From positions 54,794 to 118,793 of the IMG/VR virus record IMGVR_UViG_3300031857_000038: DNA of 64,000 bases; one strand, 5' to 3'. The position numbers were made by a program, and so were the translations under genes. This document shows, one piece after another, positions 44,308 through 53,352 of this stretch. Below the pieces are notes generated by a model. The model worked only from the letters and a program-made list of their open reading frames with translations, ran no database searches and was not told the DNA's origin. Each line of letters starts with the position of its first letter. Position 1 is the stretch's first letter. Origin of the DNA: a virus.

Positions 44308-45012
44308 ATGAACAACTTAATCGACATTAACCAAACCCTCGACCTCATCAAGCTTAAGTTTTATAACGAATGGCTTTACACCGCCCACATTTACGATGAG
44401 GGCGACAGTCAATTCCATAAGGAGCTGACTACTCAAGTAGTAAAAACTTATGTTGACCCACTTGAACTACCAAAAGATGCACACATTCTTGACTTAGGAT
44501 GTGGCCCTGGCTATTTCTTAGACGAAATGAAAGAACGTGAGTATACTAACATTCACGGTGTAACTCTAAGCCCCGGCGATATTGCTATCTGTGAGGGCAA
44601 GGGACACGATATTAAGAAATATGATTTGAGCTTCTTGCCACAGAAGGATGGTTACTATGACGAATCAGTTGACTTCATCTTCTTGCGCCACGCACTAGAA
44701 CATAGTCCTTATCCTATCTTCTCATTGATGGAATACAATCGTGTATTGAAGCAAGGTTCTAAGATTTATATTGAAGTTCCTGCTCCTGACTGCGATAGAA
44801 AGCACGAATTCAATTTGAATCACTATAGTATTTTAGGAGCAAATCAATTGGCTGCACTACTACAGCGAACAGGATTTGACATTGATAAGTTCAATAATCT
44901 TGAATTTGATCTTAATGTTCCTAATCCAGAGAATCCTGAAGAATCTAAAAAAGCCAAAGAAACATACTACTGTATTGTCGCTACTAAAGCAAGACCCTTA
45001 GATATCAAATAA
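44308..45012 (+). CDS. Class I SAM-dependent methyltransferase
   Basis: 234 residues. LDLGCGPGYFLDEM is motif I; VDFIFLRHALEHSPYP and RVLKQGSKIYIEVPAP are the Methyltransf_11-type motifs. The C-terminal helix pair (GANQLAALLQRTGF) is usual for this group. Substrate unknown; lying between late structural genes it may methylate a virion or glycan component. Confidence 0.8.
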   Translation: MNNLIDINQTLDLIKLKFYNEWLYTAHIYDEGDSQFHKELTTQVVKTYVDPLELPKDAHILDLGCGPGYFLDEMKEREYTNIHGVTLSPGDIAICEGKGHDIKKYDLSFLPQKDGYYDESVDFIFLRHALEHSPYPIFSLMEYNRVLKQGSKIYIEVPAPDCDRKHEFNLNHYSILGANQLAALLQRTGFDIDKFNNLEFDLNVPNPENPEESKKAKETYYCIVATKARPLDIK

Positions 45013-45016
45013 GTAA

Positions 45017-45024
45017 GATAAATA
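45017..45024 (+). promoter_or_regulatory. Late promoter box GATAAATA
   Basis: Just upstream of, and partly inside, the hairpin that precedes the fibre-like gene, 29 bases before its ATG. Confidence 0.55.
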
Positions 45025-45053
45025 CTCTCATAGAAATGTGAGAGTATTTTTTT
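45022..45053 (+). terminator. Rho-independent terminator overlapping a late promoter
   Basis: Perfect 9-bp stem ATACTCTCA / TGAGAGTAT with an 8-base loop, followed by six T. It ends directly at the ATG of the fibre-like gene and would stop transcripts coming from the methyltransferase gene. Confidence 0.75.
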
Positions 45054-46676
45054 ATGGCATTCCCTGAACCAACCGAAGTTTCCCCCTGGTACTTACGAAA
45101 TATTACTCAAGCCTTAGGGTTAGATGAAACAACCGGTAATGTTTACATGCGTTCAAGCATTGTGGGCGGTAATGTCACTATCTCCGGCAATGTTATTGTT
45201 AGTAATGTTACAGTAGATGCACTAGGAAATGTTGATGTTTCCGGTAACACCCTCCCCGTTAGCGGCAATATCAACATAGATGCAGGTAATGTAACTGTAT
45301 TTCAGGGTACTGATCCTTGGATAGTTGAAGGTAATGTCAATGCAAACGTTACTGGCAATGTAAACATTGACAACAGTGTTGAAGTCACGCAGGGCACTGA
45401 TCCTTGGATGGTTGAAGGTAATGTAGGCATTAGTGGCACTGCACAAGTATCATTTGCTCAGGAAGCAACAGACGCATTCGGTAGACTTAGAGTTAGCAAC
45501 CCATATACTATATTTGACACACAAGCACGATATTATGATCATGAACAGTTTAGTTCTAGTATTACAGGAACCGCAGATGTTGATTATGATGCCGACTCAA
45601 GTTCATATGAACTTACTGTAGGTCAAACTTCAGGCGACAGTGTTCTAAGAGAAACGACTAAAACTTTCCCATATCAACCAGGCAAGAGTTTGTTGATTCT
45701 TTCTTCATTCAGTATGAGTACTCCCAAAGCAAATCTTCGTCAAAGAATAGGATATTTTGGTGAAGACAATGGTATCTATTTTGAAGTTGCTGGCACTACG
45801 CTTAATATGGTAATTAGAAGTAGTAGTACAGGCGTACTCGTAGAAGATAGAATTCCACAAAGTCAATGGAACGGTGACAGGCTAAATGGCGCTGGCGGCG
45901 CTAATAACCCAAGTGGAATTGATTTAGACCCAGCACTAGACCAAATCTTTTGGATAGATGTTGAATGGTTGGGTGTAGGAACTGTTAGAGTAGGATTCAT
46001 TATTGACGGTGTTTACATTACTTGCCACTCATTCAACCACGCAAATGTAATAAGCACTCCATCTACTGATAACACCACAACATATATGACCACTGCGACA
46101 CTTCCATTGCGTTGTGAACTTACTAATACCGGGGCAACTGCGTCTCCAAGCTTGATGAGACAAATTTGTGCTAGTGTTATTAGTGAAGGTGGATTCCAAT
46201 TATCAGGATCAGGTAATCCAAAAGCAGCCTCACATCTGCTTGGTACTCCAGTAAGATTACCTAACGATGCAAGTTTCAAACCAGTTATAGCAATAAGACT
46301 AAAAAGCACTATGCTAGATGCAGTAGTCATCCCCATTAATTATACATTGGTTCCAGTTGCAGGAAGCATGTTCCAATATCGTGTTTATAAACGAGCCATT
46401 ACATCAGGCGGCACCTGGGTAGATAGTGCGGCAGACAGTGCCGTTCAATATAATCTTACACCCACTGCATTAGTAAGTGGCGACATTGCCGAACAATCAT
46501 TTATTAACTCAACTAACCAAAGTAGTGGATCACCTACGCAAGAAACATTTACATTTACATATCAATTAGAGCGAGAACCATTCACTGGTGTTGCTTACGA
46601 ATATGTCATTACAATGGCAACTACTGGTACTAACCAAGATATTTACGCAAGTGTGGAATGGCAAGAGATAACCTAA
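45054..46676 (+). CDS. Fibre-like virion structural protein
   Basis: 540 residues. The N-terminal 130 residues repeat G-N-V-x-V/I motifs (ISGNVIVSNV, NVTVFQGTDPW and VEVTQGTDPW with VEGNV), suggesting a beta-solenoid or trimeric fibre shaft. After ATDAFGRLRVSNPYTIFDTQ a globular beta-rich head follows. No catalytic motif. Likely a tail fibre or whisker-type component. Expressed from its own late promoter. Confidence 0.65.
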   Translation: MAFPEPTEVSPWYLRNITQALGLDETTGNVYMRSSIVGGNVTISGNVIVSNVTVDALGNVDVSGNTLPVSGNINIDAGNVTVFQGTDPWIVEGNVNANVTGNVNIDNSVEVTQGTDPWMVEGNVGISGTAQVSFAQEATDAFGRLRVSNPYTIFDTQARYYDHEQFSSSITGTADVDYDADSSSYELTVGQTSGDSVLRETTKTFPYQPGKSLLILSSFSMSTPKANLRQRIGYFGEDNGIYFEVAGTTLNMVIRSSSTGVLVEDRIPQSQWNGDRLNGAGGANNPSGIDLDPALDQIFWIDVEWLGVGTVRVGFIIDGVYITCHSFNHANVISTPSTDNTTTYMTTATLPLRCELTNTGATASPSLMRQICASVISEGGFQLSGSGNPKAASHLLGTPVRLPNDASFKPVIAIRLKSTMLDAVVIPINYTLVPVAGSMFQYRVYKRAITSGGTWVDSAADSAVQYNLTPTALVSGDIAEQSFINSTNQSSGSPTQETFTFTYQLEREPFTGVAYEYVITMATTGTNQDIYASVEWQEIT

Positions 46677-46681
46677 CACTA

Positions 46682-46689
46682 ACTAAATA
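46682..46689 (+). promoter_or_regulatory. Late promoter box ACTAAATA
   Basis: In an 18-base gap, 5 bases before the TerL ATG. There is no ribosome binding site, so a leaderless terminase mRNA is predicted. Confidence 0.5.
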
Positions 46690-46694
46690 GTTAT

Positions 46695-48242
46695 ATGGCA
46701 AATACACCAACATTAATCAAGGATCCCTACAAGAAAACTGTATTCAAGAACCAAAAGGAACTTGATGAGTTTATGAAGTGTTGTGACCCTGAAACTGGTT
46801 ATCTATACTTTATGGATAACTTCTTCATGATTCAGCATCCTACTAAAGGGTCAATGAATTATCACCCTTGGGAATATCAAGAAAGACTGATTGATACATA
46901 CCATCGCTATCGTTTCTCTATCTCACTCATGCCAAGGCAGAGTGGTAAGTCAACATCAGCAGCAGGGTATCTGCTTTGGTACGCTATGTTCGTCCCTGAT
47001 TCTACTATTCTAATTGCAGCACACAAGTATACCGGCGCACAAGAAATTATGCAACGCATTCGTTATGCATATGAAAACTGTCCTGACCACATCAAAGCTG
47101 GTGTAACTACTTACAACAAAGGTTCACTTGATTTTGAGAACGGATCACGTATCGTATCTGCTACTACGACTGAAAACACAGGTCGTGGTATGTCTATCAC
47201 ACTGCTATATCTTGACGAATTTGCGTTCGTTCGTCCCTCAATTGCGCAGGAATTCTGGACTGCTATTACTCCTACTCTATCAACTGGTGGTAAGGCAATC
47301 ATCACTTCTACTCCAAACAGTGACGAAGACCAATTCGCTCTTATTTGGAAAGGCGCTAACAAGACTGAGGATGAGTTCGGCAACACTACTGAGTTAGGTG
47401 TCAACGGTTTTAGAGCATATAGAGCATACTGGCACGAGCAGCCCGGAAGAGATGAGAAATGGGCTGCTGAGATGAAGGCTCAGTTAGGTGAAGACAGATT
47501 CAATCGTGAAATAGGTTGCGAATTCATTATCGCAGATGAAACACTCATCAATCCAAACACTCTTATAATGCTTGAAGGTATTGAACCCATCAATAGATTA
47601 GGTCAAATACGTTGGTATAAGCAACCTGAAAAGGGTAGACTATATGTAGTTGCACTTGACCCGTCATTGGGTACAGGCGGAGACCCCGCTGCTATTCAGA
47701 TATTTGAAGCAAGCACTACTACACAGATAGGTGAGTGGAAACACAATAAGACTGATATCCCTAGTCAGATTAAACTACTTGCTGAGATTTGCAAGTATAT
47801 TGCAGAAATAACAAAAGAACCAAACAGTATCTATTATAGCATTGAGAACAATGGTATTGGTCAGGCTGCTATTGTGTCATTAAATGAGTACGGGGAATCT
47901 AATATACCTGGCATCTTTATTAGTGAGACGGGTAGAGGTAAACGAGGATTTACTACTACCAATAAGCCTAAGCTAGCTGCTTGTGCTAAGTTCAAAACAC
48001 TGCTAGAATCAAAGAAGATGACCATACATAGTCGCTCTCTTATTAGTGAATTGAAAGCGTTTGTTGCTAGCGGCGGAAGCTATGCAGCTAAGATTGGTGA
48101 CACTGATGACTTAGTAATGTCATCCTTACTTGCCGTTCGTATGATGACACAGCTAGCAGACTTTCACGGGGACTTAGAAAGTCAAATCAGAGACCACGAT
48201 GAGATAATTCAACCACTGCCATTCTTTGCCGTCTTAGGCTAA
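46695..48242 (+). CDS. Terminase large subunit (T4 gp17-like)
   Basis: 515 residues. ATPase: Walker A MPRQSGKST near residue 79, Walker B LLYLDEFAF near 171, coupling motif ITSTPN. The nuclease domain begins with VALDPSLGTGGDPAA near residue 320 (first catalytic Asp), and GDTDDLVMSSLLAV holds a late acidic site. The arrangement and length match the gp17 type that pumps DNA into the prohead and cuts it. The small subunit and tail genes that flank it in T4 are not seen here. Confidence 0.92.
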   Translation: MANTPTLIKDPYKKTVFKNQKELDEFMKCCDPETGYLYFMDNFFMIQHPTKGSMNYHPWEYQERLIDTYHRYRFSISLMPRQSGKSTSAAGYLLWYAMFVPDSTILIAAHKYTGAQEIMQRIRYAYENCPDHIKAGVTTYNKGSLDFENGSRIVSATTTENTGRGMSITLLYLDEFAFVRPSIAQEFWTAITPTLSTGGKAIITSTPNSDEDQFALIWKGANKTEDEFGNTTELGVNGFRAYRAYWHEQPGRDEKWAAEMKAQLGEDRFNREIGCEFIIADETLINPNTLIMLEGIEPINRLGQIRWYKQPEKGRLYVVALDPSLGTGGDPAAIQIFEASTTTQIGEWKHNKTDIPSQIKLLAEICKYIAEITKEPNSIYYSIENNGIGQAAIVSLNEYGESNIPGIFISETGRGKRGFTTTNKPKLAACAKFKTLLESKKMTIHSRSLISELKAFVASGGSYAAKIGDTDDLVMSSLLAVRMMTQLADFHGDLESQIRDHDEIIQPLPFFAVLG

Positions 48243-48247
48243 TTTGG

Positions 48248-48255
48248 CATAAATA
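48248..48255 (+). promoter_or_regulatory. Late promoter box CATAAATA
   Basis: 5 bases before the ATG of the following large gene, in the 18-base gap after TerL. Confidence 0.6.
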
Positions 48256-48260
48256 TACAT

Positions 48261-50081
48261 ATGGCCACTGACAACGAATCATTCAACCGCGACTTATATG
48301 ACCTTCTCAAAGTTAGAGGGTATGAACCTGTTCCACTAGATAGTAAGAATCAACGTGTTCCTGCAAGTCAGGCAGCAGACGTTATTCAGTTTACTTTCAC
48401 AAAAGATGGTGAAGAATACGGTAAGGCTTGGGTGAGTATTGACGATGCTGCAAATGTTATTGTCTATTACGATGAAGAACAGCAAGAAAGTCCTAGCAAC
48501 GCTACACCAGGTGTAGAGTATAATGACAGTTGGACTGGGTTCTTAAAGCATTTAAAGAATTGGGCACAGCGTAGACAATTAAGTTTTGAATTGTCAAACA
48601 AAGATCGCCTTGGCGACGATATGAGACAACGGGATTATTACAAGATGAAAGAACGAGTATCAGAAGGTTACTACCCAATGGGTAAGAAAGCGTCATATAA
48701 TGATGCAGTTCCTAATGTAAAGATTGTTTTACAACACAACCGCGCACTTGAAGAAGGTGAACAGCGTTATCGTAATGTTGCTAAAATCTATCTTGAAAAC
48801 GTCGATGGCGAAAGATTCCTTGCTCCAACTACTCGTCCTGGTATCGCTCGTGTATATGCTCGTCACATCGCAGAAGGTGGCGTACCCAATGATGATAGAT
48901 GGAACCATATTAAGTCAATCTGTGAAGATTATAACAAGATGGCCGGTTTTGTTCGTGCTACCCGTAACGGACAGTTCAACGAATCAGCAACTCAAATGGT
49001 TCAAGAAGGCGTAAACCACTATAATAATCTTCGTGAAACCCTACACAAACTTACAGGTCATCGTGGATATCAAGCTTACTTTGAATCTTGGACTCCTTCA
49101 CTTATGGAAGGCGAAGGCGATGACAGCATTACTGAATTGTTTGTACAAGAGACTATGGATCCTCGCATTGAATCAGCAATGCCAATCCTATCAAGACTTA
49201 AAAAGCCAGTAACTGAAATGGAAGAAATTGATACTCTAGCAGAATGGGCAGACAGCGTTATCAATGAGAAGCTAGAACTTGACGAGGGCGATGTTGTCCC
49301 GTTCAAGAAGAAGCAAGATGATGATTTAGATGACGATGATGACGATAGCTGGATGCCATCAGAAGAAGACTTTGAGCAGGAAGAAAAACACCGCAATCGC
49401 AAACGCACCCCTGCAAATGATGTGAACGAAATGGATAAGAGTCCAGAAGCTAACCCATATAGTGGTCAAGGTCATCGTAAGGGCGATGACCATGCTAAGG
49501 GTCCAGATAAGACTGCTAAGATGCTAGCTGCTAAACAGGCAGTTAAGATGGCTAGAAAGGCTCTTGACAAAGCGTTCAAGGGCGATGTTGAAGAAAACTT
49601 TATCGGCATGGCACCTCAAGCAGTAGCAGAAAAAGAAATGGATTCAACTACTAAAAGTTTAGCAGTACCTGCTGACAAGATGCTTGAAGCACCTGGAGCA
49701 GAAACACTAGCACATAACCAATCTACTGAAAAGTCAAATCTAAAAGCATTTGGTCTTGCAGAAGAAGAAGTTGAAGAAAGCGGACTACAAGCATATCTCG
49801 GTAAAAAGAAGTATGGCGAAAAGGGCATGAAAGCACTTCAACAAGCAGGCCGCGATGGCGCAAGCAAAGAGAAGATGGCATCAATCCGTGCTAAGCACGA
49901 TAAGCTTGATGAAGTACAAGTAGAAGAAGACTTAGACGCAAACCAAAAGCGTGTAGGTCAACTTGGTCCTACTGAAAAAGTAAAGAACAACAACATCGGC
50001 AAGCTAGTTGGCGCCAATGAATCAACAGAGATTGATCCAGAACTAGCTCGTATCATCGAAATGGCACGCTTTAAAAGATAA
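48261..50081 (+). CDS. Large virion-associated protein (606 aa)
   Basis: 606 residues. The N-terminal 120 residues are a small alpha/beta domain; residues ~130-240 (YYPMGKKASYNDAVPNVKIV, GERFLAPTTRPGIARVYARH) look like a module conserved in marine T4-like structural proteins. The rest is acidic and low in complexity (Asp/Glu runs near residue 355) with several [LI]-x-E sites, and ends ELARIIEMARFKR. A packaged, possibly processed head protein is likely. Confidence 0.55.
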   Translation: MATDNESFNRDLYDLLKVRGYEPVPLDSKNQRVPASQAADVIQFTFTKDGEEYGKAWVSIDDAANVIVYYDEEQQESPSNATPGVEYNDSWTGFLKHLKNWAQRRQLSFELSNKDRLGDDMRQRDYYKMKERVSEGYYPMGKKASYNDAVPNVKIVLQHNRALEEGEQRYRNVAKIYLENVDGERFLAPTTRPGIARVYARHIAEGGVPNDDRWNHIKSICEDYNKMAGFVRATRNGQFNESATQMVQEGVNHYNNLRETLHKLTGHRGYQAYFESWTPSLMEGEGDDSITELFVQETMDPRIESAMPILSRLKKPVTEMEEIDTLAEWADSVINEKLELDEGDVVPFKKKQDDDLDDDDDDSWMPSEEDFEQEEKHRNRKRTPANDVNEMDKSPEANPYSGQGHRKGDDHAKGPDKTAKMLAAKQAVKMARKALDKAFKGDVEENFIGMAPQAVAEKEMDSTTKSLAVPADKMLEAPGAETLAHNQSTEKSNLKAFGLAEEEVEESGLQAYLGKKKYGEKGMKALQQAGRDGASKEKMASIRAKHDKLDEVQVEEDLDANQKRVGQLGPTEKVKNNNIGKLVGANESTEIDPELARIIEMARFKR

Positions 50082-50097
50082 CAACGGGGAAAGTACT

Positions 50098-50547
50098 ATG
50101 AGAAAACCAATAATGCCAAATAAAAATAATAGACCAAATTTATCAGCTCCTAAGGCAGCAGCAGCAACCGCAGCTATCAAGAATCTGATTCCTACAATTA
50201 AAAGTGTGCCTCCTGTCACAGCAGCAGACCGCGCTAAAATGGAGGTGGCCAAGGTAGCACTTGCAGCAGAAATAAAGAAAACACAAGCAGCAGCAGCAAA
50301 AAATGCAGTTGGTAAAACCGCTGCAACTCCTGCGGCACAACTTGCAGCACAACAAACTAAGATCGGTTCGTCGATCCCTAGCATTGCTAAATTTCTTCCA
50401 CCTGAAATTGCGCCAGCTGATATAACATTTGCAACAGCTATAGAATCAATGCGAAATAGTATTCTTCAACTAGACGTTTTAATTGCTAATCCAGTCACCG
50501 GTGCAGCTGCCGAGGTACCAGCACCCGCCGCACCAACTTTTGGCTAA
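50098..50547 (+). CDS. Ala/Pro-rich small protein
   Basis: 149 residues, dominated by Ala, Lys, Pro and Thr, probably extended or helical. Preceded by GGGGAAAG. The last gene of the late block. No family recognised; might be a minor structural or DNA-binding protein. Confidence 0.55.
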   Translation: MRKPIMPNKNNRPNLSAPKAAAATAAIKNLIPTIKSVPPVTAADRAKMEVAKVALAAEIKKTQAAAAKNAVGKTAATPAAQLAAQQTKIGSSIPSIAKFLPPEIAPADITFATAIESMRNSILQLDVLIANPVTGAAAEVPAPAAPTFG

Positions 50548-50559
50548 TAATACTAATTT

Positions 50560-50596
50560 GGGTGTATAGTGTAAAATAATAATATATTATGCACCC
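50560..50596 (+). promoter_or_regulatory. Hairpin in the gp32 leader
   Basis: GGGTGTAT pairs with ATGCACCC, and AT-rich pairing extends the stem to about 14 bp around a 9-base loop. No T-run follows, so it is not a terminator. TATAGT inside the left arm could also be a -10 box. Confidence 0.4.
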
Positions 50597-50604
50597 AATT
50601 AGAT

Positions 50605-50612
50605 TGTAAATA
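50605..50612 (+). promoter_or_regulatory. Possible late promoter box TGTAAATA
   Basis: Ends in TAAATA, in the 169-base gap before the SSB gene. The remaining leader holds a GTTGTC/GACAAC hairpin (50647-50661) and two TTAGGCACA repeats (50678, 50689). Confidence 0.35.
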
Positions 50613-50716
50613 CAATGCACATGAGTTATAACATGACTTGTGTGTAGTTGTCTCCGACAACGAAACATAAAACACATTTAGGCACAACTTAGGCACATTT
50701 AAAAGGAGAAAACAAA

Positions 50717-51715
50717 ATGGCAAGTCTAGCAGAAATCCGGGCTCGTTTGGCAGCCCAAGAAAATAAGAATCAGAGCGGCGGAGCCCGCCCACAATCTGAT
50801 AATGCAATCTACCCTCACTGGAATATCTCAGAAGGCGCAACGGCTACGATTCGTTTGCTTCCCGACGCGGATAATACTAACGACTTTTTCTGGGTAGAAC
50901 GTCAAATCATTAAGCTTCCGTTCAACGGAATCAAGGGTCAGCCCGATGCTAAGCAGGTAATCGTTCAGGTTCCTTGCGTAGAAATGTATGGTGATAACTG
51001 CCCCGTTCTCGCAGAAGTTCGTCCTTGGTACAAGGATGACAGTCTTAAGGACCTCGCTAATAAGTATTGGAAGAAGCGTTCTTATCTTTATCAGGGCTTC
51101 GTTCGTGCAAACCCTCTCGGTGACGATCAGACCCCATCTAACCCCATCCGTCGCTTTGTAATCAGTCCGCAGATTCAGACTGTAATCAAGGCATCGTTGA
51201 TGGATCCTGAGTTGGAAGAATTGCCAACTGATTACGCTCGTGGTCTTGACTTCAACATTAAGAAGACTTCAAAGGGTGGTTATGCTGACTACTCAACTTC
51301 TAACTGGGCCCGTAAGGAATCCCCATTGACTGAGGCAGAACTTGCTGCTATTGAAGCGCATGGTCTTTTCAATCTTAAGGACTTCTTGCCCAAGAAGCCA
51401 AGCGAAGCAGAACTTCGTGTTATCAAGGAAATGTTTGAAGCATCTGTTGATGGTCGTGCATATGATCCTGATAAGTGGGGCGCTTACTATCGTCCATATG
51501 GACTTGAGGCCCCGGCTGGAGCAGCTCCGGCAGAAACAACGGTGACTGCTGAAACCAGCACAACCCAGTCTGCTCCGGCTTCTACTAACGATGTTCCTTG
51601 GGACGAAGATGCAGCGCCGGCAGCAAATGATCCGGTAGTTGTTCCTAAGTCGGACACATCAAGCGACAAGGCTCAGGACATTCTTGCAATGATCCGTCAG
51701 CGTCAGGCTAAGTAA
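50717..51715 (+). CDS. Single-stranded DNA-binding protein (T4 gp32-like)
   Basis: 332 residues. N-terminal basic cooperativity region (ASLAEIRARLAAQENKNQ), OB-fold core (WNISEGATATIRLLPDAD, FFWVERQIIKLPFNG), two Cys in PCVEMYGDNCPV where gp32 has its zinc site, and an acidic, Ala/Thr-rich C-terminal tail ending DILAMIRQRQAK. It coats ssDNA and recruits UvsX/UvsY partners encoded just downstream. AAGGAG ribosome binding site. Codon use suggests high expression. Confidence 0.88.
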   Translation: MASLAEIRARLAAQENKNQSGGARPQSDNAIYPHWNISEGATATIRLLPDADNTNDFFWVERQIIKLPFNGIKGQPDAKQVIVQVPCVEMYGDNCPVLAEVRPWYKDDSLKDLANKYWKKRSYLYQGFVRANPLGDDQTPSNPIRRFVISPQIQTVIKASLMDPELEELPTDYARGLDFNIKKTSKGGYADYSTSNWARKESPLTEAELAAIEAHGLFNLKDFLPKKPSEAELRVIKEMFEASVDGRAYDPDKWGAYYRPYGLEAPAGAAPAETTVTAETSTTQSAPASTNDVPWDEDAAPAANDPVVVPKSDTSSDKAQDILAMIRQRQAK

Positions 51716-51724
51716 AACTTAGTA

Positions 51725-51750
51725 GGGGAGACCATGTGTCTCCCCATTTT
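51725..51750 (+). terminator. Rho-independent terminator
   Basis: 8-bp stem GGGGAGAC / GTCTCCCC with a 5-base loop and ATTTT. It ends the gp32 transcript, probably with partial readthrough into uvsX. Confidence 0.75.
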
Positions 51751-51764
51751 GACCGGAGGTTTAT

Positions 51765-51995
51765 ATGACATTACCAGATGAAAGATATAGAGCCTTGAAG
51801 CAAAGTAGAAAGCTTTTAGAAGAACTTTGCGACCCTGGCAAAACACCTAGAGTACCGAGTATCATTCGTGATCGTGCTAGAACGATTCTACGCCATTATC
51901 CTATGGATATGCACTTAGATGGTTTAGCAGAAAATAGTCCCGAATTACTTGAAAAAACCTCACCAGGTGATAAGTTAAAACAAATTGTAAGATAA
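51765..51995 (+). CDS. Small protein (76 aa), BPSL0761-like
   Basis: 76 residues. The pattern TLPDERYRALKQSRKLLEEL followed by PRVPSIIRDRARTILRHYP resembles a small bacterial family (BPSL0761-like) of unknown function; this is from memory of the family. GGAGG precedes the ATG. Confidence 0.55.
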   Translation: MTLPDERYRALKQSRKLLEELCDPGKTPRVPSIIRDRARTILRHYPMDMHLDGLAENSPELLEKTSPGDKLKQIVR

Positions 51996-52006
51996 CAGGA
52001 GAAAAC

Positions 52007-53074
52007 ATGGCAAAGCCATTTGATATTAGTAAGTTCCGCAAGGACATTACTAAGGCTATTGACGGCCTTAGTATCGGATTTAATGACCCTACTGATTGGG
52101 TCAGCACAGGTAATTATGCACTCAATTATAGAATTAGTGGAGATTTTAATAAGGGCATTCCTCTTGGTAAAGTTACTGTCTTTGCTGGAGAGTCCGGCTC
52201 GGGTAAGAGCTACATCTGTTCGGGCAACCTTGTTCGTCATGCCCAAGAGCAGGGTATCTACGTTGTATTGATTGACAGCGAAAACGCACTTGATGAAGCT
52301 TGGCTTCACGCTCTTGGCGTAGACACTGCTGAGGATAAGCTCCTCAAGTTGAACATGGCAATGATTGATGACGTTGCGAAAACTATCAGTGAATTCATGA
52401 AGGGCTACAAAACCTTGAATGAAGAAGACAAACCTAAGGTGCTGTTCGTCATTGACTCGCTCGGCATGTTGCTCACTCCTACTGATGTTAATCAGTTTGA
52501 AGCAGGTGATATGAAGGGTGACATGGGTCGTAAGCCTAAGGCACTTACTGCACTTGTTCGTAACTGCGTTAATATGTTTGGTTCGAACAACGTAGGTCTT
52601 GTAGCAACTAACCACACTTATGCATCGCAGGATATGTTTGACCCTGACGATAAGATTTCAGGTGGTCAGGGCTTCATCTATGCTTCGTCAATCGTTGTAG
52701 CTATGCGTAAGCTTAAGCTTAAGGAAGACGAATCAGGCAACAAGGTCAGTGACGTTCGCGGCATTCGCAGTGCTTGTAAGGTCATGAAGACTCGTTACGC
52801 AAAGCCGTTCGAATCTGTTCAGATTAAGATTCCATATGAAACTGGTATGAACCCTTACTCAGGTATGCTTGATATGGCAGAATCAATGGGTATGGTATCT
52901 AAGGAAGGCAACAGCCTTGTCTATACTAAGCTTGATGGTTCTATCATTAAGAAGTTCCGTAAGGCTTGGGAAGCAAATGACGATGGTTGTTTGGACACAA
53001 TCATGGCTGAGTTTGAAGCAAAGTCTGCAAGCAAGAACGCTTCCTTGATAGAAGAAGAGGAAGGTGCAGAATGA
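52007..53074 (+). CDS. uvsX: UvsX-like RecA recombinase
   Basis: 355 residues. Walker A GESGSGKS near residue 61, VLIDSENALDEAWL after it, Walker B KVLFVIDSLGML, and a DNA-binding region with TNHTYASQDMFDPDD and SGGQGFIYASS. It forms filaments on ssDNA and drives strand invasion for recombination-dependent replication. AGGAG ribosome binding site; the next gene overlaps by 4 bases. Well-expressed codon pattern like gp32. Confidence 0.92.
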   Translation: MAKPFDISKFRKDITKAIDGLSIGFNDPTDWVSTGNYALNYRISGDFNKGIPLGKVTVFAGESGSGKSYICSGNLVRHAQEQGIYVVLIDSENALDEAWLHALGVDTAEDKLLKLNMAMIDDVAKTISEFMKGYKTLNEEDKPKVLFVIDSLGMLLTPTDVNQFEAGDMKGDMGRKPKALTALVRNCVNMFGSNNVGLVATNHTYASQDMFDPDDKISGGQGFIYASSIVVAMRKLKLKEDESGNKVSDVRGIRSACKVMKTRYAKPFESVQIKIPYETGMNPYSGMLDMAESMGMVSKEGNSLVYTKLDGSIIKKFRKAWEANDDGCLDTIMAEFEAKSASKNASLIEEEEGAE

Positions 53075-53352
53075 GCATTGGATTAATCGGTGAAGTTTGG
53101 AAGCTTCTAAGGTCAAGTATCGAGGCTGGCGACGTTGATGGCGCTGCTGAAACACTGGTTAATTATCTCGTAGAAGAAGATTATTCAGCACACGAAATCA
53201 AGAACACTTTCCGAGGTGACAAGGATATCAAGGATGCCCTTGATTTTTACTTAGAAACTCCAGAAGATGGTTTGATACACGAGTACGAAGATGATCTTGA
53301 CGAAGAAGATTATTACGACTATTACGATGATGAAGAAGACGACCAGTACTAA
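53071..53352 (+). CDS. Small acidic protein between uvsX and uvsY
   Basis: 93 residues with a strongly acidic end (EDDLDEEDYYDYYDDEEDDQ). N-terminal half helical. The acidic tail could mimic DNA or contact the recombination proteins. Co-translated with uvsX and the following gene. No family recognised. Confidence 0.6.
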   Translation: MSIGLIGEVWKLLRSSIEAGDVDGAAETLVNYLVEEDYSAHEIKNTFRGDKDIKDALDFYLETPEDGLIHEYEDDLDEEDYYDYYDDEEDDQY

